Positions 1-8,849 of a stretch of 64,000 bases of DNA are shown piece by piece. This DNA is from Vibrio sp. ED004. GTDB taxonomy: Bacteria > Pseudomonadota > Gammaproteobacteria > Enterobacterales > Vibrionaceae. The stretch lies in NCBI RefSeq assembly GCF_023206395.1, contig NZ_CP066150.1, positions 1,178,001 through 1,242,000 on the forward strand, written 5' to 3'. Both the position numbers and the translations under genes were made by a program. Each line of letters begins with the position of its first letter. The first letter of the stretch is position 1. The notes under the pieces were generated by a model. It was not told the DNA's origin and did not search any database. It saw only the letters and a list, made by a program, of their open reading frames with translations.

Positions 1-2
1 GT

Positions 3-500
3 GACATTGCTATTTACAATGTGATGTTCGAGTGCGCTCTGAAGCGTTCAGAACTTAAGTTGTTATCGACGAATGACATAGAAAGTACCGATAGCGATTA
101 CCAAATCACGATTAAGGATTCTGTGTACCAACTTTCGCAAGTCGCGAGTTTCGCTCTGGGTCGTTGGCTTTCGTTTATTGGAACGCAAGAGGATTTGCCC
201 GTATTCCGTGCAATAGATAAGCATGAAAACATCGGGCTTCAACCTTTGGATGATTCGTCTATCTATCGAATTTTACGCAGAGCGAGTGATTTACTTCAGC
301 TTGCAGAAAACCACCATTTCTCAGGTAACTCGATTCGGGTTGGTGCTGCACAAGAGCTGTCTAAACAAGGTCTTAAGGTAAAAGAAATTCAGGATTTTGG
401 GCGTTGGCTCAGCCCTGCTATGCCAGCGCAATATGTGGGTTATTCTGGGACTGCTGAGAATGAGAAAATGAAATTCAAAGCGCTAATACCTTGGCAATAA
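3..500 (+). CDS. Tyrosine recombinase/integrase, C-terminal catalytic part (5' end outside window)
   Basis: The frame is open to the left edge, so this is the 3' part of a longer gene; the apparent GTG at 21 is internal. What remains is the catalytic domain of a phage-integrase-type tyrosine recombinase. A box I arginine lies in FECALKRSEL, a box II arginine in SGNSIRVGAAQEL, and the tail GRWLSPAMPAQY carries the probable nucleophilic tyrosine. The usual HxxR histidine is asparagine here (NSIR). No attachment site or prophage genes follow; the next gene is ddl on the opposite strand. It may be a domesticated chromosomal recombinase or an island relic. The family is fairly sure, the role unknown. 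Confidence 0.75.
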   Translation, partial: DIAIYNVMFECALKRSELKLLSTNDIESTDSDYQITIKDSVYQLSQVASFALGRWLSFIGTQEDLPVFRAIDKHENIGLQPLDDSSIYRILRRASDLLQLAENHHFSGNSIRVGAAQELSKQGLKVKEIQDFGRWLSPAMPAQYVGYSGTAENEKMKFKALIPWQ

Positions 501-583
501 GCTTTGGCCGTTAGATCACTAAACTCCTCAAGGAAATTACGAATAGCATCATCGGTGTTAAAAAATTGGCATCTAAAAACTAA

Positions 584-613
584 TAATGCCTTGGCGGAAA
601 GCTCAAGGCATTA
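584..613. terminator. Stem-loop between integrase and ddl
   Basis: A perfect 10-bp inverted repeat, TAATGCCTTG and CAAGGCATTA, flanks a 10-nt loop between two convergent genes. The T tract is poor on both strands, so termination strength is uncertain. Confidence 0.55.
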
Positions 614-633
614 TGTTGTTAGGTTCAGATGAA

Positions 634-1629
634 CTAAGCAAGGCTCGTTCTAACGCAGTTCTCTAGGAACTGACTGAACTTATGACCATCATGTTCCACC
701 ATTTTAGGGAACATAGAAATTGGCGTCATACCTGGGAAGGTGTTTACTTCGTTTAGGTAGATCTCGTTATCTTGTGTTAAGAAGAAATCGATACGAGATA
801 GATGACGAAGTTTCATTTGTGTAAACACTTTACGCGCACTGTCTGCGATCAAATCACGCTGTTCGTCAGTCAGGTTACTTGCTTCAACTTCAGTGATTGA
901 GTGGCTGTCTGCACTGTACTTCTCTTCATAAGAGTAAAACGCGCCATTTGGTGCAATCACCTCGCCCGGCTTACTAATGTGTAATTTACCATCGATTTCA
1001 TATGCTGCGACTTCTAGTTCTCTTGGTACCACTGATTTCTCAACAAGTACTTGATCTGAGAAGGTGAATGCTTTGTTGATCGCTTCGCTTAAATCTTCGA
1101 TTTTGTTGACTTGATAACAACCAACCGAAGAACCTTGACGTGCAGCCTTCACGAACACTTTGTCCCAAGTTTCAAAAGCTTGAGTTGCTTGTGCGTGAGC
1201 TTGTTCCGTGTTGTCTGATAAGAACAGGTATGGTGTGTTTGGAATGCCCAGTGCGTCATACCACAGTTTTGATGTGATTTTATTGAAGCTATTGTTGCTC
1301 GCCTCAGAGCCACAGCCTAGGTATGGAATCTTAGCCATTTCGAACAGTGATTGGATATCACCCGTTTCACCTGGAAAACCGTGAATACAAGGTACGATGA
1401 AATCGACTTTCGATTCTAGATTGTCGCCACGTAGGGTTTGATCGTTAATATCAAGGTAAACCAATTCACCTGAATCAAGACACCAGCCTTCGTTCTTTAT
1501 CTCAACTCTTACAACGTTGAAATCGGCAACGCTATTGAGTTGTTCAAAAAGGTAATTGGCTGAAACTAAAGACACTTCATGCTCTGAAGATCCACCGCCG
1601 CAAAGTAGAAGAATGTTTGTGGTGTTCAT
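634..1629 (-). CDS. ddlA: D-alanine--D-alanine ligase
   Basis: ATP-grasp ligase that joins two D-alanines for the peptidoglycan precursor in the cytoplasm. The N-terminus LLCGGGSSEHEVSLVSA is the typical Ddl opening. The HGFPGETGDIQSLFEMAKIPYLGCG stretch (about residues 83-108, abbreviated here as HGFPGE...GCG) and the C-terminal NEVNTFPGMTPISMFP carry the metal and substrate residues. Its 331 residues match the family. The gene stands alone rather than in the dcw cluster, so it is probably the second, ddlA-type copy; the A/B assignment is inference. Confidence 0.93.
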   Translation of the reverse strand: MNTTNILLLCGGGSSEHEVSLVSANYLFEQLNSVADFNVVRVEIKNEGWCLDSGELVYLDINDQTLRGDNLESKVDFIVPCIHGFPGETGDIQSLFEMAKIPYLGCGSEASNNSFNKITSKLWYDALGIPNTPYLFLSDNTEQAHAQATQAFETWDKVFVKAARQGSSVGCYQVNKIEDLSEAINKAFTFSDQVLVEKSVVPRELEVAAYEIDGKLHISKPGEVIAPNGAFYSYEEKYSADSHSITEVEASNLTDEQRDLIADSARKVFTQMKLRHLSRIDFFLTQDNEIYLNEVNTFPGMTPISMFPKMVEHDGHKFSQFLENCVRTSLA

Positions 1630-1766
1630 GGGTAAAATCGGTCCTTGAAACTAGGAATACTGACTTCAATGATAAACAAAAGTCGAGATAGGTACAGTGT
1701 TTTGATTGTCAAAATTGCGTTCGAAAGATTGAGCGATTAACTATTAAACAAAACAGCGAGTCTTAA

Positions 1767-1800
1767 AACAAAAGAAGGAGCAGTCGCTCCCTCTTTTATG
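1767..1800 (-). terminator. Terminator of the SPOR lipoprotein gene
   Basis: GGAGC and GCTCC form a stem with a short loop. Read on the minus strand it is flanked by AAAGAG before and CTTCTTTTGTTTT after. It lies 10-40 bp past the stop of the minus-strand gene. Confidence 0.6.
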
Positions 1801-1809
1801 AATCAAAAC

Positions 1810-2373
1810 TTAGTTTAACTTGTTAAGCGTTGGGTATTCAGAGTTCTTGATGTCATCAATACTCTTAACGAACGGCTTTAAGTTTTGGAAAGTGGTTGGC
1901 AGTGTTGAAATCGCCTTTTTCGCTTCTAAGCGTGTTGCGTAGTCTCCGTAAAGTACTGTGAACCACTTCGTGCCGTTTACCATTTTGTAGTTTTCCCAAA
2001 CTGGTTGAGAAGTTGTTGGTAGCATTTTCACGAAAGAGTCGACTTTACTTTGGCTGCCAACAGCAACAACTTGAACCGTGTAACCAAAGCGCTGGTTCAT
2101 GTCTTGTTGTTTCTTCGTCGGACCTGTCACGGTTGCAACTGGTTTAGCCCTAGTTGTTTGAGTGACTTTCTGTTCTACAGGTTCAGTCTTGATAACGTTA
2201 ACGACGTTCTCTTCAACAACGCCTGTTTGCTCAGATTGAGATACAACTGGAGCTTCAACTTTGGCAGTTTTGTACTCTTCTTGATAACTGTCTGAAGTCA
2301 CATCCGTGATGTAGTTTTCAGATACACATGCAGCCAAGAGCAGAGGCAAAGTCGCAATTGCAATTTTTTTCAT
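1810..2373 (-). CDS. SPOR-domain lipoprotein
   Basis: The start MKKIAIATLPLLLAACVSEN is a lipoprotein signal with lipobox LAAC, so the mature protein is anchored by its N-terminal cysteine. A low-complexity linker rich in Val, Glu, Thr and Gln follows (about 30-90). The C-terminal 90 residues, beginning FGYTVQVVAVGSQSKVDSF and running through WFTVLYGDYATRLEAKKAI, match the SPOR fold that binds denuded septal peptidoglycan. The 187-residue length suits this class. It is transcribed away from the acetyltransferase gene, with about 210 bp between them. A cell-envelope or division role is inferred from the domain. Confidence 0.82.
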   Translation of the reverse strand: MKKIAIATLPLLLAACVSENYITDVTSDSYQEEYKTAKVEAPVVSQSEQTGVVEENVVNVIKTEPVEQKVTQTTRAKPVATVTGPTKKQQDMNQRFGYTVQVVAVGSQSKVDSFVKMLPTTSQPVWENYKMVNGTKWFTVLYGDYATRLEAKKAISTLPTTFQNLKPFVKSIDDIKNSEYPTLNKLN

Positions 2374-2583
2374 GGAAAGCTCTATGTCCTTAATAATAAT
2401 TACTATAAATCATGCCGATACGTCGGTTTAGAATCAAGTTAACTTTGAGATTATACACCATTAGTGGGTGACCTATTTCACAAACTTTATGCAGTGTTTG
2501 CTTATTCATCTTAATTCGGTGAATTTGCCATCAACCTGTCGTCGAAAAGTAAGTTACGATGAACTTACGTGCATTGCTAGGAT

Positions 2584-5274
2584 ATGTCTATGAATCATCT
2601 TGATCCCCTACTCAAACCCCGCTCTATCGCAGTTGTTGGCGCTTCGCAACGAGAAACGCGCGCGGGTTATATCGTTATGAATAATTTATTGCACGGGGAT
2701 TTTAAAGGTGCGGTGATGCCGGTTACACCGAAATACGATTCTGTGGCAGGCGTACTCTCTTATAAGAACATCTTGTCACTGCCTATCGTTCCCGATCTTG
2801 CCATCTTGTGTACCAACGCGACACGCAATGTTGTCATTTTTGAAGAGTTGGCCGAGAAAGGCATTGTGTCTGTTATTGTCCTTTCTTCAGACATGCAACA
2901 GCTAAGTGATAATGGTGAGACGTTTGACGAAAGATGCCTAGCGATTGCAAAAAAACACAATATTCGCGTGCTCGGTTCAAACAGCTTAGGGGTTATTGTC
3001 CCTTGGCTAAACCTAAATGCCTCTTTCTCTCCTGTTACTGCACTTCCCGGAAAAATTGCGTTTGTTTCTCAGTCTGCAGCGGTTTGCACCACCATACTCG
3101 ATTGGGCCAACGACAAAGAGATTGGCTTCTCTGCGTTCATATCAATCGGTAATGGCAGTGACATCGAGTTTTCGGAACTGTTGGATTACTTGAGTACCGA
3201 TTCTCACACCGAAGCAATCTTGCTCTATGTCGATAGTATTACTGATGCCAGGCGTTTTATCTCTGCAGCTCGAGCAGCATCACGTAACCGACGAATCCTC
3301 GTATTAAAAGGCGGCCGCACGGCGAAAGGACGAGCTGCTGCTATGGCACATACTGGCGGCGCTGACACACTAGATATTATCTATGACTCTGCAATCCGAC
3401 GCAGTGGCATGTTGCGAGTTAAGAACTTACATGAGCTGTTTGCCGCGGTAGAAACCCTAACTCATTCTGTGCCACTGCGTGGTGAACGACTTGCTATTGT
3501 CACTAACGGCGGCGGCCCTGCGATTATGGCGGTGGATACACTGTTTGACCGTGGTGGTAAATTAGCAGAACTCTCTGATGACACACTTGATAAACTCAGC
3601 AAGGTCTTACCATCCAGCTGGTCTCACAGCAATCCTATCGACATTGTTGGTGATGCTGGCGATCAGCGTTACATCGATACCATTAACACTCTGCTTGATG
3701 GTGATGAATCGGATGCCATTCTGATTATGCACAGTCCTTCGGCAGTCGCGCATTCGGCTCAAACTGCAGAGAGAATTATCGAAGCGATCAAGAAGCACCC
3801 TCGTCATAAACGATTCAATATTTTGACCAATTGGTCTGGTGAGCTCACCGCAAGGCCTGCGAGAAAGCTGTTTACTGAAGCGGGAATTCCAACCTATCGA
3901 ACGCCAGAGAGTTCGGTGGTTGCCTTCATGCACTTAGTCGAATACCGACGTAACCAGCGTCAGTTAATGGAAACGCCAACCACGGCTGAAAAAGTACATA
4001 TTGAAGACTTGGCCGATGCGAAAAGTTGGATTGAACGCCAACTACTGGATAAAGATACAGTTAGCCTTGATACCCACCAAAACAGCCAATTTTTCAAACA
4101 CTTCAACTTGGACGTTCTACCGACTTGGATTGCTTCTGACCCAAGTGAGGCGGTACATATTGCTGAAACGATTGGTTATCCCGTTGCGGTAAAACTCCGT
4201 TCACCTGACATCGCGCATAAGTCAGATGTACAAGGTGTGATGCTTAATCTAAGAAACAGCAGCGAGGTCGCTAATGCCGCTCAAGCGATTCTCGACCGAT
4301 CTCAGTTGTCATTCCCTACCGCCCATATTCACGGTTTGTTGATTCAAGGCATGGCTAAGCTAGCCGGCGGCCAAGAGCTTAGAGTTAAAGTAACAACCGA
4401 TGAAACCTTCGGGCCGATTATCCTACTCGGCCAAGGGGGCTCTGAATGGGACGAATCGATCGACGCGGCAGCCGCATTTCCACCGCTCAACATGACACTG
4501 GCTCGTTACCTGATTATTCGAGCGATAAAGAGTGGCAAGATCCGTTTGCAGAAATTACCTAACCCGATCGATATCGAGGGGCTTTCTGAATTGTTGGTTC
4601 GTATATCTCAAATGGTGGTTGATTGCCCTGAAATACATGATTTGGATATCCACCCAGTACTTGCCAATGGAGATAAATTCACAATATTGGATGCCGATAT
4701 CATCTTGAAAGCCTATGAGGGGGACCCACAAGAACGACTTGCGATTCGCCCGTACCCCGTTGAACTGGAAGAGACGATACAGTTGAAAGACGGTACTGAG
4801 GTACTGCTGCGCCCTATTCTTCCTGAAGATGAACCGCTTCACGCTGACTTTATTAACCGAGTATCAAAAGAGGATCTCTATAAACGCTTCTTTAGTGATG
4901 TCGGTGAGTTCAATCATGAAGCATTAGCGAACTTTACTCAGATCGATTTTGATAGAGAGATCGCTTTTGTTGTGGTGCGTAAGGAACAAGGCGTTCCAGC
5001 GATCATTGGTGTATCTCGAGCGCTAATTAACCCAGAGAACACTGATGCTGAGTTTGCGATACTGATTCGTTCAGATCTTAAAGGTGTTGGCTTAGGTCGT
5101 ATTCTGATGGCTAAAGTTATCGATTACTGCCGTGCGAAACAGACCAAGCAGATGTCTGGAATGACGATGCCAACCAATAGAGGAATGCTGACACTAGCTC
5201 AAAAACTCGGTTTTAAGCTAGATATCAGTTTTGAAGATGGCACGGCAGATATGGTGCTACATTTACTTGAGTGA
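2584..5274 (+). CDS. Pat/YfiQ-type protein lysine acetyltransferase (acyl-CoA synthetase ADP-forming fold fused to GNAT)
   Basis: An 896-residue fusion. Residues 1 to about 130 form a CoA-binding Rossmann domain (KPRSIAVVGASQRETRAGY), followed by succinyl-CoA-ligase-like domains. An ATP-grasp region spans about 480-700 (YPVAVKLRSPDIAHKSDVQG). A GNAT acetyltransferase occupies about 740-890 (LLRPILPEDEPLHADF and SDLKGVGLGRILMAKVIDYC). This is the architecture of E. coli PatZ/YfiQ and Salmonella Pat, which acetylate acetyl-CoA synthetase and other metabolic enzymes. In those proteins the synthetase half is non-catalytic; that is assumed here. The 3' end overlaps the convergent LysR gene by 12 bp. 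Confidence 0.88.
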   Translation: MSMNHLDPLLKPRSIAVVGASQRETRAGYIVMNNLLHGDFKGAVMPVTPKYDSVAGVLSYKNILSLPIVPDLAILCTNATRNVVIFEELAEKGIVSVIVLSSDMQQLSDNGETFDERCLAIAKKHNIRVLGSNSLGVIVPWLNLNASFSPVTALPGKIAFVSQSAAVCTTILDWANDKEIGFSAFISIGNGSDIEFSELLDYLSTDSHTEAILLYVDSITDARRFISAARAASRNRRILVLKGGRTAKGRAAAMAHTGGADTLDIIYDSAIRRSGMLRVKNLHELFAAVETLTHSVPLRGERLAIVTNGGGPAIMAVDTLFDRGGKLAELSDDTLDKLSKVLPSSWSHSNPIDIVGDAGDQRYIDTINTLLDGDESDAILIMHSPSAVAHSAQTAERIIEAIKKHPRHKRFNILTNWSGELTARPARKLFTEAGIPTYRTPESSVVAFMHLVEYRRNQRQLMETPTTAEKVHIEDLADAKSWIERQLLDKDTVSLDTHQNSQFFKHFNLDVLPTWIASDPSEAVHIAETIGYPVAVKLRSPDIAHKSDVQGVMLNLRNSSEVANAAQAILDRSQLSFPTAHIHGLLIQGMAKLAGGQELRVKVTTDETFGPIILLGQGGSEWDESIDAAAAFPPLNMTLARYLIIRAIKSGKIRLQKLPNPIDIEGLSELLVRISQMVVDCPEIHDLDIHPVLANGDKFTILDADIILKAYEGDPQERLAIRPYPVELEETIQLKDGTEVLLRPILPEDEPLHADFINRVSKEDLYKRFFSDVGEFNHEALANFTQIDFDREIAFVVVRKEQGVPAIIGVSRALINPENTDAEFAILIRSDLKGVGLGRILMAKVIDYCRAKQTKQMSGMTMPTNRGMLTLAQKLGFKLDISFEDGTADMVLHLLE

Positions 5275-6150
5275 CCATGTCTTTTTAAGGTGTTGAATAC
5301 ACCAAGACTTGGCGTCGCCCATTTTATTGCGTCGCCAAGCCATTACTATATCAATCGGCTGCGGTTCGGTACCGGCAATCTGTTTTAAAACACCCGATTC
5401 GATCAAAGGCTTAGCAACACTACAAGGCAAGGTACCAATACCTAGCCCCGTAGTTAACGCTTCTACTTTTGCGGAGAAGCTTGTTACTGTTAACCGCGGC
5501 TGCTTCTCTAGAATATTACGACTTAAAGCTGGTTGATCGCGGGCTGTATCCGCAATTGCAATTACCCTGTAACTTTCCCTAGCCTTTTGGTCAAATTCGC
5601 CAGAGCGCTTGTGAACGTAATGATTGGATGCTGCTACCCAAACCATTTCCATTTTCCCAATTACGTCACTTTTCATGTCGTTTGGAATCGTGTCGACCTT
5701 CGGGCACACCAGTAAATCTGCACGGCCATCGGTCAGTGACTCCCAACAACCTGCTAGGATCTCTTCTTGCAATCGAACACGTGTCTTACTGATTTTTCCT
5801 AGTTCATCGACAAGTGGAAAGAAATTGGCAATTGGGATGATGCCATCAAAGGCGATGGTCAAATCCAGTTCCCAACCATTGGCTAGAATGCTCGCTTCGT
5901 TTACCAATCTCTCTGTCGCACCAAGAATTACTCTGCCTTGCTCCAGTATCAATTGCCCTGCTTCCGTGAAGTTTGCACGGTGGCCTGAACGGTCAAAAAT
6001 CATGATATCTAGGTCTTGCTCGAGCTTCTGAATTTGATAACTGAGTGATGAGGGTGCTCGATCCATTTCATTGGCCGCAGCGGCGAAACTTCCACGTCGA
6101 TCAATGGCATCTAGGATGTGTAACGCTTCAAGTGTTATTGGGCTATGCAT
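5263..6150 (-). CDS. LysR-family transcriptional regulator
   Basis: A 295-residue regulator. The N-terminal winged helix-turn-helix (about 5-65: LEALHILDAIDRRGSFAAAA, then SSLSYQIQKLEQDL) is classic LysR, followed by a periplasmic-binding-like effector domain that includes an HKRSGEF loop. It lies upstream of and divergent from the heme receptor with 226 bp between, so it could act on that promoter, but the receptor already has a Fur box and many LysR genes regulate elsewhere. Its stop lies inside the 3' end of the acetyltransferase gene. The effector is unknown. Confidence 0.9.
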   Translation of the reverse strand: MHSPITLEALHILDAIDRRGSFAAAANEMDRAPSSLSYQIQKLEQDLDIMIFDRSGHRANFTEAGQLILEQGRVILGATERLVNEASILANGWELDLTIAFDGIIPIANFFPLVDELGKISKTRVRLQEEILAGCWESLTDGRADLLVCPKVDTIPNDMKSDVIGKMEMVWVAASNHYVHKRSGEFDQKARESYRVIAIADTARDQPALSRNILEKQPRLTVTSFSAKVEALTTGLGIGTLPCSVAKPLIESGVLKQIAGTEPQPIDIVMAWRRNKMGDAKSWCIQHLKKTWSLK

Positions 6151-6298
6151 CAGTTTCCTACTTTATAAATGAGAGGTTGATCGCAAAAATGGAAGCATTC
6201 ACCAGATAAATGGAACCATTAAAGGTCTTTTAATACAATGAGTTATACGGTTTAAGCATGCTTTTAATGATAAAAGTATAAATAAATTGAAATGCAAA

Positions 6299-6313
6299 TA
6301 ATAGTAATTATCA
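6299..6313 (+). promoter_or_regulatory. Fur box upstream of heme receptor
   Basis: TAATAGTAATTATCA matches the 7-1-7 Fur consensus TGATAATNATTATCA at 12 of 14 fixed positions, with a perfect right half. It lies 64 bp before the receptor start. Iron repression of the downstream gene is inferred. Confidence 0.78.
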
Positions 6314-6376
6314 TTTAGATCCAATATTATCTTTCGCGAAATCAAGATAATACTATGGAATTAAGGTAACTATCAG

Positions 6377-8509
6377 ATGTATAAGCAATCCCTACTCTCT
6401 GCTTCAATCGTTTTAGCGCTTTCATCAACATCAGCCTTTGCTGAAGATTATGCCCTATTTGACGAGGTTGTTGTATCTTCAACTCGTACGAATCAACAAC
6501 TTGAAGATGTTGCTGCGTCGGTAACTGTGATTAACGATAAAGATATCGAAAAGAACATGGTAACGGATGTAGAAGACTTATTTAAGTACACGCCAGGAGT
6601 CACGGTAACTACGAATTCTCGTCAAGGGATTCAAGGTATTAATATCCGAGGCATGGAAGGTAATCGAGTTAAGGTTATCGTTGATGGCGTCTCACAAACT
6701 AGCCAGTTCACTCCAAGCGGTACTCAGTCATATAACTTCATCAACTCTTCACGTATTGATGTTGATACGGACATGTTGAAGTCTGTAGAAATTGTTAAGG
6801 GTGCGGCCTCTTCTTTATACGGTTCAGATGCAATTGGTGGTATCGCTGCGTTCGAAACAAAAGATCCAAGTGACTTCTTGAAAGGTAGAGATTTCGGTGG
6901 CCATGCTAAATTCAACTACTCTTCTTCTGATAATACATTTAGTGAGTCTGTTGCCTTAGCTAATCGTATTGGCGATCTTGAAACTCTTGTTGCTTATACT
7001 CGCAGAGATGGTGAAGAAATTGACAACTTCGGTACACCTGACGAGCAAGAAACTCAGAACAATAATTTGTTGGTCAAGCTTCAATATCAATTGAACGAAC
7101 AACACCGTTTAGAGTTCTCCGGTAACTTCATTGAGAATTCTGGTGATACTGATTTAAATAGTGCAAGTTACACCGACTACACTGGCGAAGACTCAACTAG
7201 CCAACAGCAAATTGGTATCAAACATATTTGGGATGCCAACCTAGCGTTTGCTGATCGCGTTACTTGGCAGGCTGACTGGTTGAGTAAAGAAGAAAACGGT
7301 ATAACGAATCGTACATCTAACGGTGGTATGTTCTTACCGCCAGCAGGTAACGTTCAGAAAAAAGACTATATCTACGAAGATGAAGGTTATCAGTTTGACG
7401 TGCAATTCGATAAGTTCTTTATGACGGGTAACGTAGAAAACTACTTTATTTACGGTGCTTCATACTCTGACAAAGATATTAAAAACGTTAATCATGAATA
7501 TAACTCTATCAGTGCAGACCAAGTTATTTTCTATATCCCAGCCGCATCTGAAAGAAAGTACGGATTCTTTGCACAAAATGAAATGACGATCGGAAATTGG
7601 ATGATTACTCCGGGCGTTCGCTTTGATGGTTTTGAAACGGATCCAGGTGACACAAGCCAAAACCCAAGTGGTAACCCAGCAGAAGACTATGCTAAATACT
7701 CTGATTCAGCGGTAACGGGACGTTTGGGCACAACTTATACTCTAAACGATGAGAACAAAATCTTCGGTCAAATTAGCCAAGGCTTCAGAGCACCAGATTT
7801 CCAAGAACTTTACTATTCATTTGGTAACCCAGCGCACGGCTATCTAAATGCCCCTAACCCAGACTTAGAAGCTGAAGAAAGTATTTCATACGAGCTAGGT
7901 TGGCGTCATAACACAAATTATTCATCAAGCGAAATCGCTATCTTCTACAGCGATTATGATAACTTTATTGATAACGTAGCAGTTAGTGGCTCAGCTACTC
8001 CTATGGATCCTACAATATATAAGAATGTTAATATTGATGAAGCTGTGATCAAAGGTATCGAGGCTTCAAATACGTTGTCTTGGAACAGCTTCATGCCTGT
8101 ACAAGGTGTGAGTACTCGTGTTGCAGCAACGTACACAGAAGGCGAAGACGGTGAAGGCAATCCTCTTAACAGTGTGAACCCTTGGAACGCAGTAGTTGGA
8201 TTTAACTATGATGCTCCTTCAGCAATTTGGGGTACATCCCTGAACATTAGTTACACTGCTGGTAAGAAGTCTAGTGATATCAATAGTGTTGGTTTGTCTG
8301 ATGAAATTTTACCAACTGATTCAGCAACAGTGGTCGACCTAACTGCATACTACTTGCCGATGAAGGATCTTACGCTTAGAGCAGGTCTTTTCAATGTTAC
8401 GGACGAAGAGTACTACTCGTGGAATGACGTTCGTGGATTCTCACAAGAAGATAAAGATTACACACAAGCTGGTCGTAACTGGTCTATTACAGCTAAGTAC
8501 GAATTCTAA
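6377..8509 (+). CDS. hutA: TonB-dependent heme/hemoglobin receptor, HutA type
   Basis: A 710-residue outer-membrane receptor with signal peptide MYKQSLLSASIVLALSSTSA cleaved near FAED. The TonB box is close to DEVVVSSTRT. The plug domain (about 30-160) includes the NIRGMEGNRVKVIVDGV segment. The barrel carries the heme-receptor signature FRAP (GFRAPDFQELYY) and an NPNL-like NPDL, with a histidine between them (NPAHGY), as in known heme receptors. The C-terminus ends in an aromatic residue (AKYEF). A Shine-Dalgarno AAGGTAA precedes the ATG. The family and iron control are well supported; orthology to V. cholerae HutA is likely but not tested. Confidence 0.87.
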   Translation: MYKQSLLSASIVLALSSTSAFAEDYALFDEVVVSSTRTNQQLEDVAASVTVINDKDIEKNMVTDVEDLFKYTPGVTVTTNSRQGIQGINIRGMEGNRVKVIVDGVSQTSQFTPSGTQSYNFINSSRIDVDTDMLKSVEIVKGAASSLYGSDAIGGIAAFETKDPSDFLKGRDFGGHAKFNYSSSDNTFSESVALANRIGDLETLVAYTRRDGEEIDNFGTPDEQETQNNNLLVKLQYQLNEQHRLEFSGNFIENSGDTDLNSASYTDYTGEDSTSQQQIGIKHIWDANLAFADRVTWQADWLSKEENGITNRTSNGGMFLPPAGNVQKKDYIYEDEGYQFDVQFDKFFMTGNVENYFIYGASYSDKDIKNVNHEYNSISADQVIFYIPAASERKYGFFAQNEMTIGNWMITPGVRFDGFETDPGDTSQNPSGNPAEDYAKYSDSAVTGRLGTTYTLNDENKIFGQISQGFRAPDFQELYYSFGNPAHGYLNAPNPDLEAEESISYELGWRHNTNYSSSEIAIFYSDYDNFIDNVAVSGSATPMDPTIYKNVNIDEAVIKGIEASNTLSWNSFMPVQGVSTRVAATYTEGEDGEGNPLNSVNPWNAVVGFNYDAPSAIWGTSLNISYTAGKKSSDINSVGLSDEILPTDSATVVDLTAYYLPMKDLTLRAGLFNVTDEEYYSWNDVRGFSQEDKDYTQAGRNWSITAKYEF

Positions 8510-8538
8510 TTCGTTACAAACCTAAATTGCAGAAACTA

Positions 8539-8567
8539 AAAAGCCAGCTATATGCTGGCTTTTTTCT
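8539..8567. terminator. Bidirectional terminator after heme receptor
   Basis: AGCCAGC and GCTGGCT form a stem with loop TATAT, flanked by A-rich and T-rich tracts on both sides. It serves the receptor on the plus strand and also lies 40 bp past the small minus-strand ORF at 8607-8681. Confidence 0.85.
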
Positions 8568-8606
8568 ATTTCACTAAAAATTGTATAAAAAAGGTATAAA
8601 GTGAAA

Positions 8607-8681
8607 TTACTTCTCTGCCATTTCTTTCTTAACCATTACTGCAGCAGCAACGATGAAAGTGATGATTAGGCCTAGTTCCAT
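8607..8681 (-). CDS. 24-residue single-pass membrane protein (small ORF)
   Basis: The ATG at 8681 opens a 24-codon frame beginning MELGLIITFIVAAAVMV and ending KKEMAEK, then TAA. It has one hydrophobic helix of about 14 residues and a charged tail, which suggests a tiny bitopic inner-membrane protein with the tail in the cytoplasm. Support: GGAG lies 6 nt before the ATG; a plausible sigma-70 promoter (TTGTGT, 16 nt, TATATG) lies upstream at about 8699-8726; and a strong bidirectional terminator lies 40 bp downstream. It falls between hutA and galE. I do not recognise the family and assign no function. Confidence 0.6.
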   Translation of the reverse strand: MELGLIITFIVAAAVMVKKEMAEK

Positions 8682-8793
8682 GATTAACTCCAAAGAAAAT
8701 TAACATTAAACATATAATTCGCGTGCATAGTAACACAACGAATACAGAATGATACTTTTTAACCACTAATTTACTTTTTATTCGATTTAGATC

Positions 8794-8820
8794 AAAAAAG
8801 ATGCCCTAAAGCATCTTTTT
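8794..8820 (-). terminator. Terminator of galE
   Basis: AAAGATGC and GCATCTTT form a stem with loop CCTAAA. On the minus strand it is followed by a T run. It sits 30 bp past the galE stop. Confidence 0.82.
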
Positions 8821-8849
8821 ATAAGTTAACCATTCATGAAACAACTAGA

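Noticed and set aside
1..633. Prophage or genomic island at the left edge
   Set aside because: Only an integrase C-terminus is visible; no attachment repeat, tRNA or phage genes follow.
3607..3933. Antisense ORFs inside the acetyltransferase gene (also 2760-2960, 4555-4842)
   Set aside because: No ribosome sites or protein-like composition; shadows of the long coding frame.
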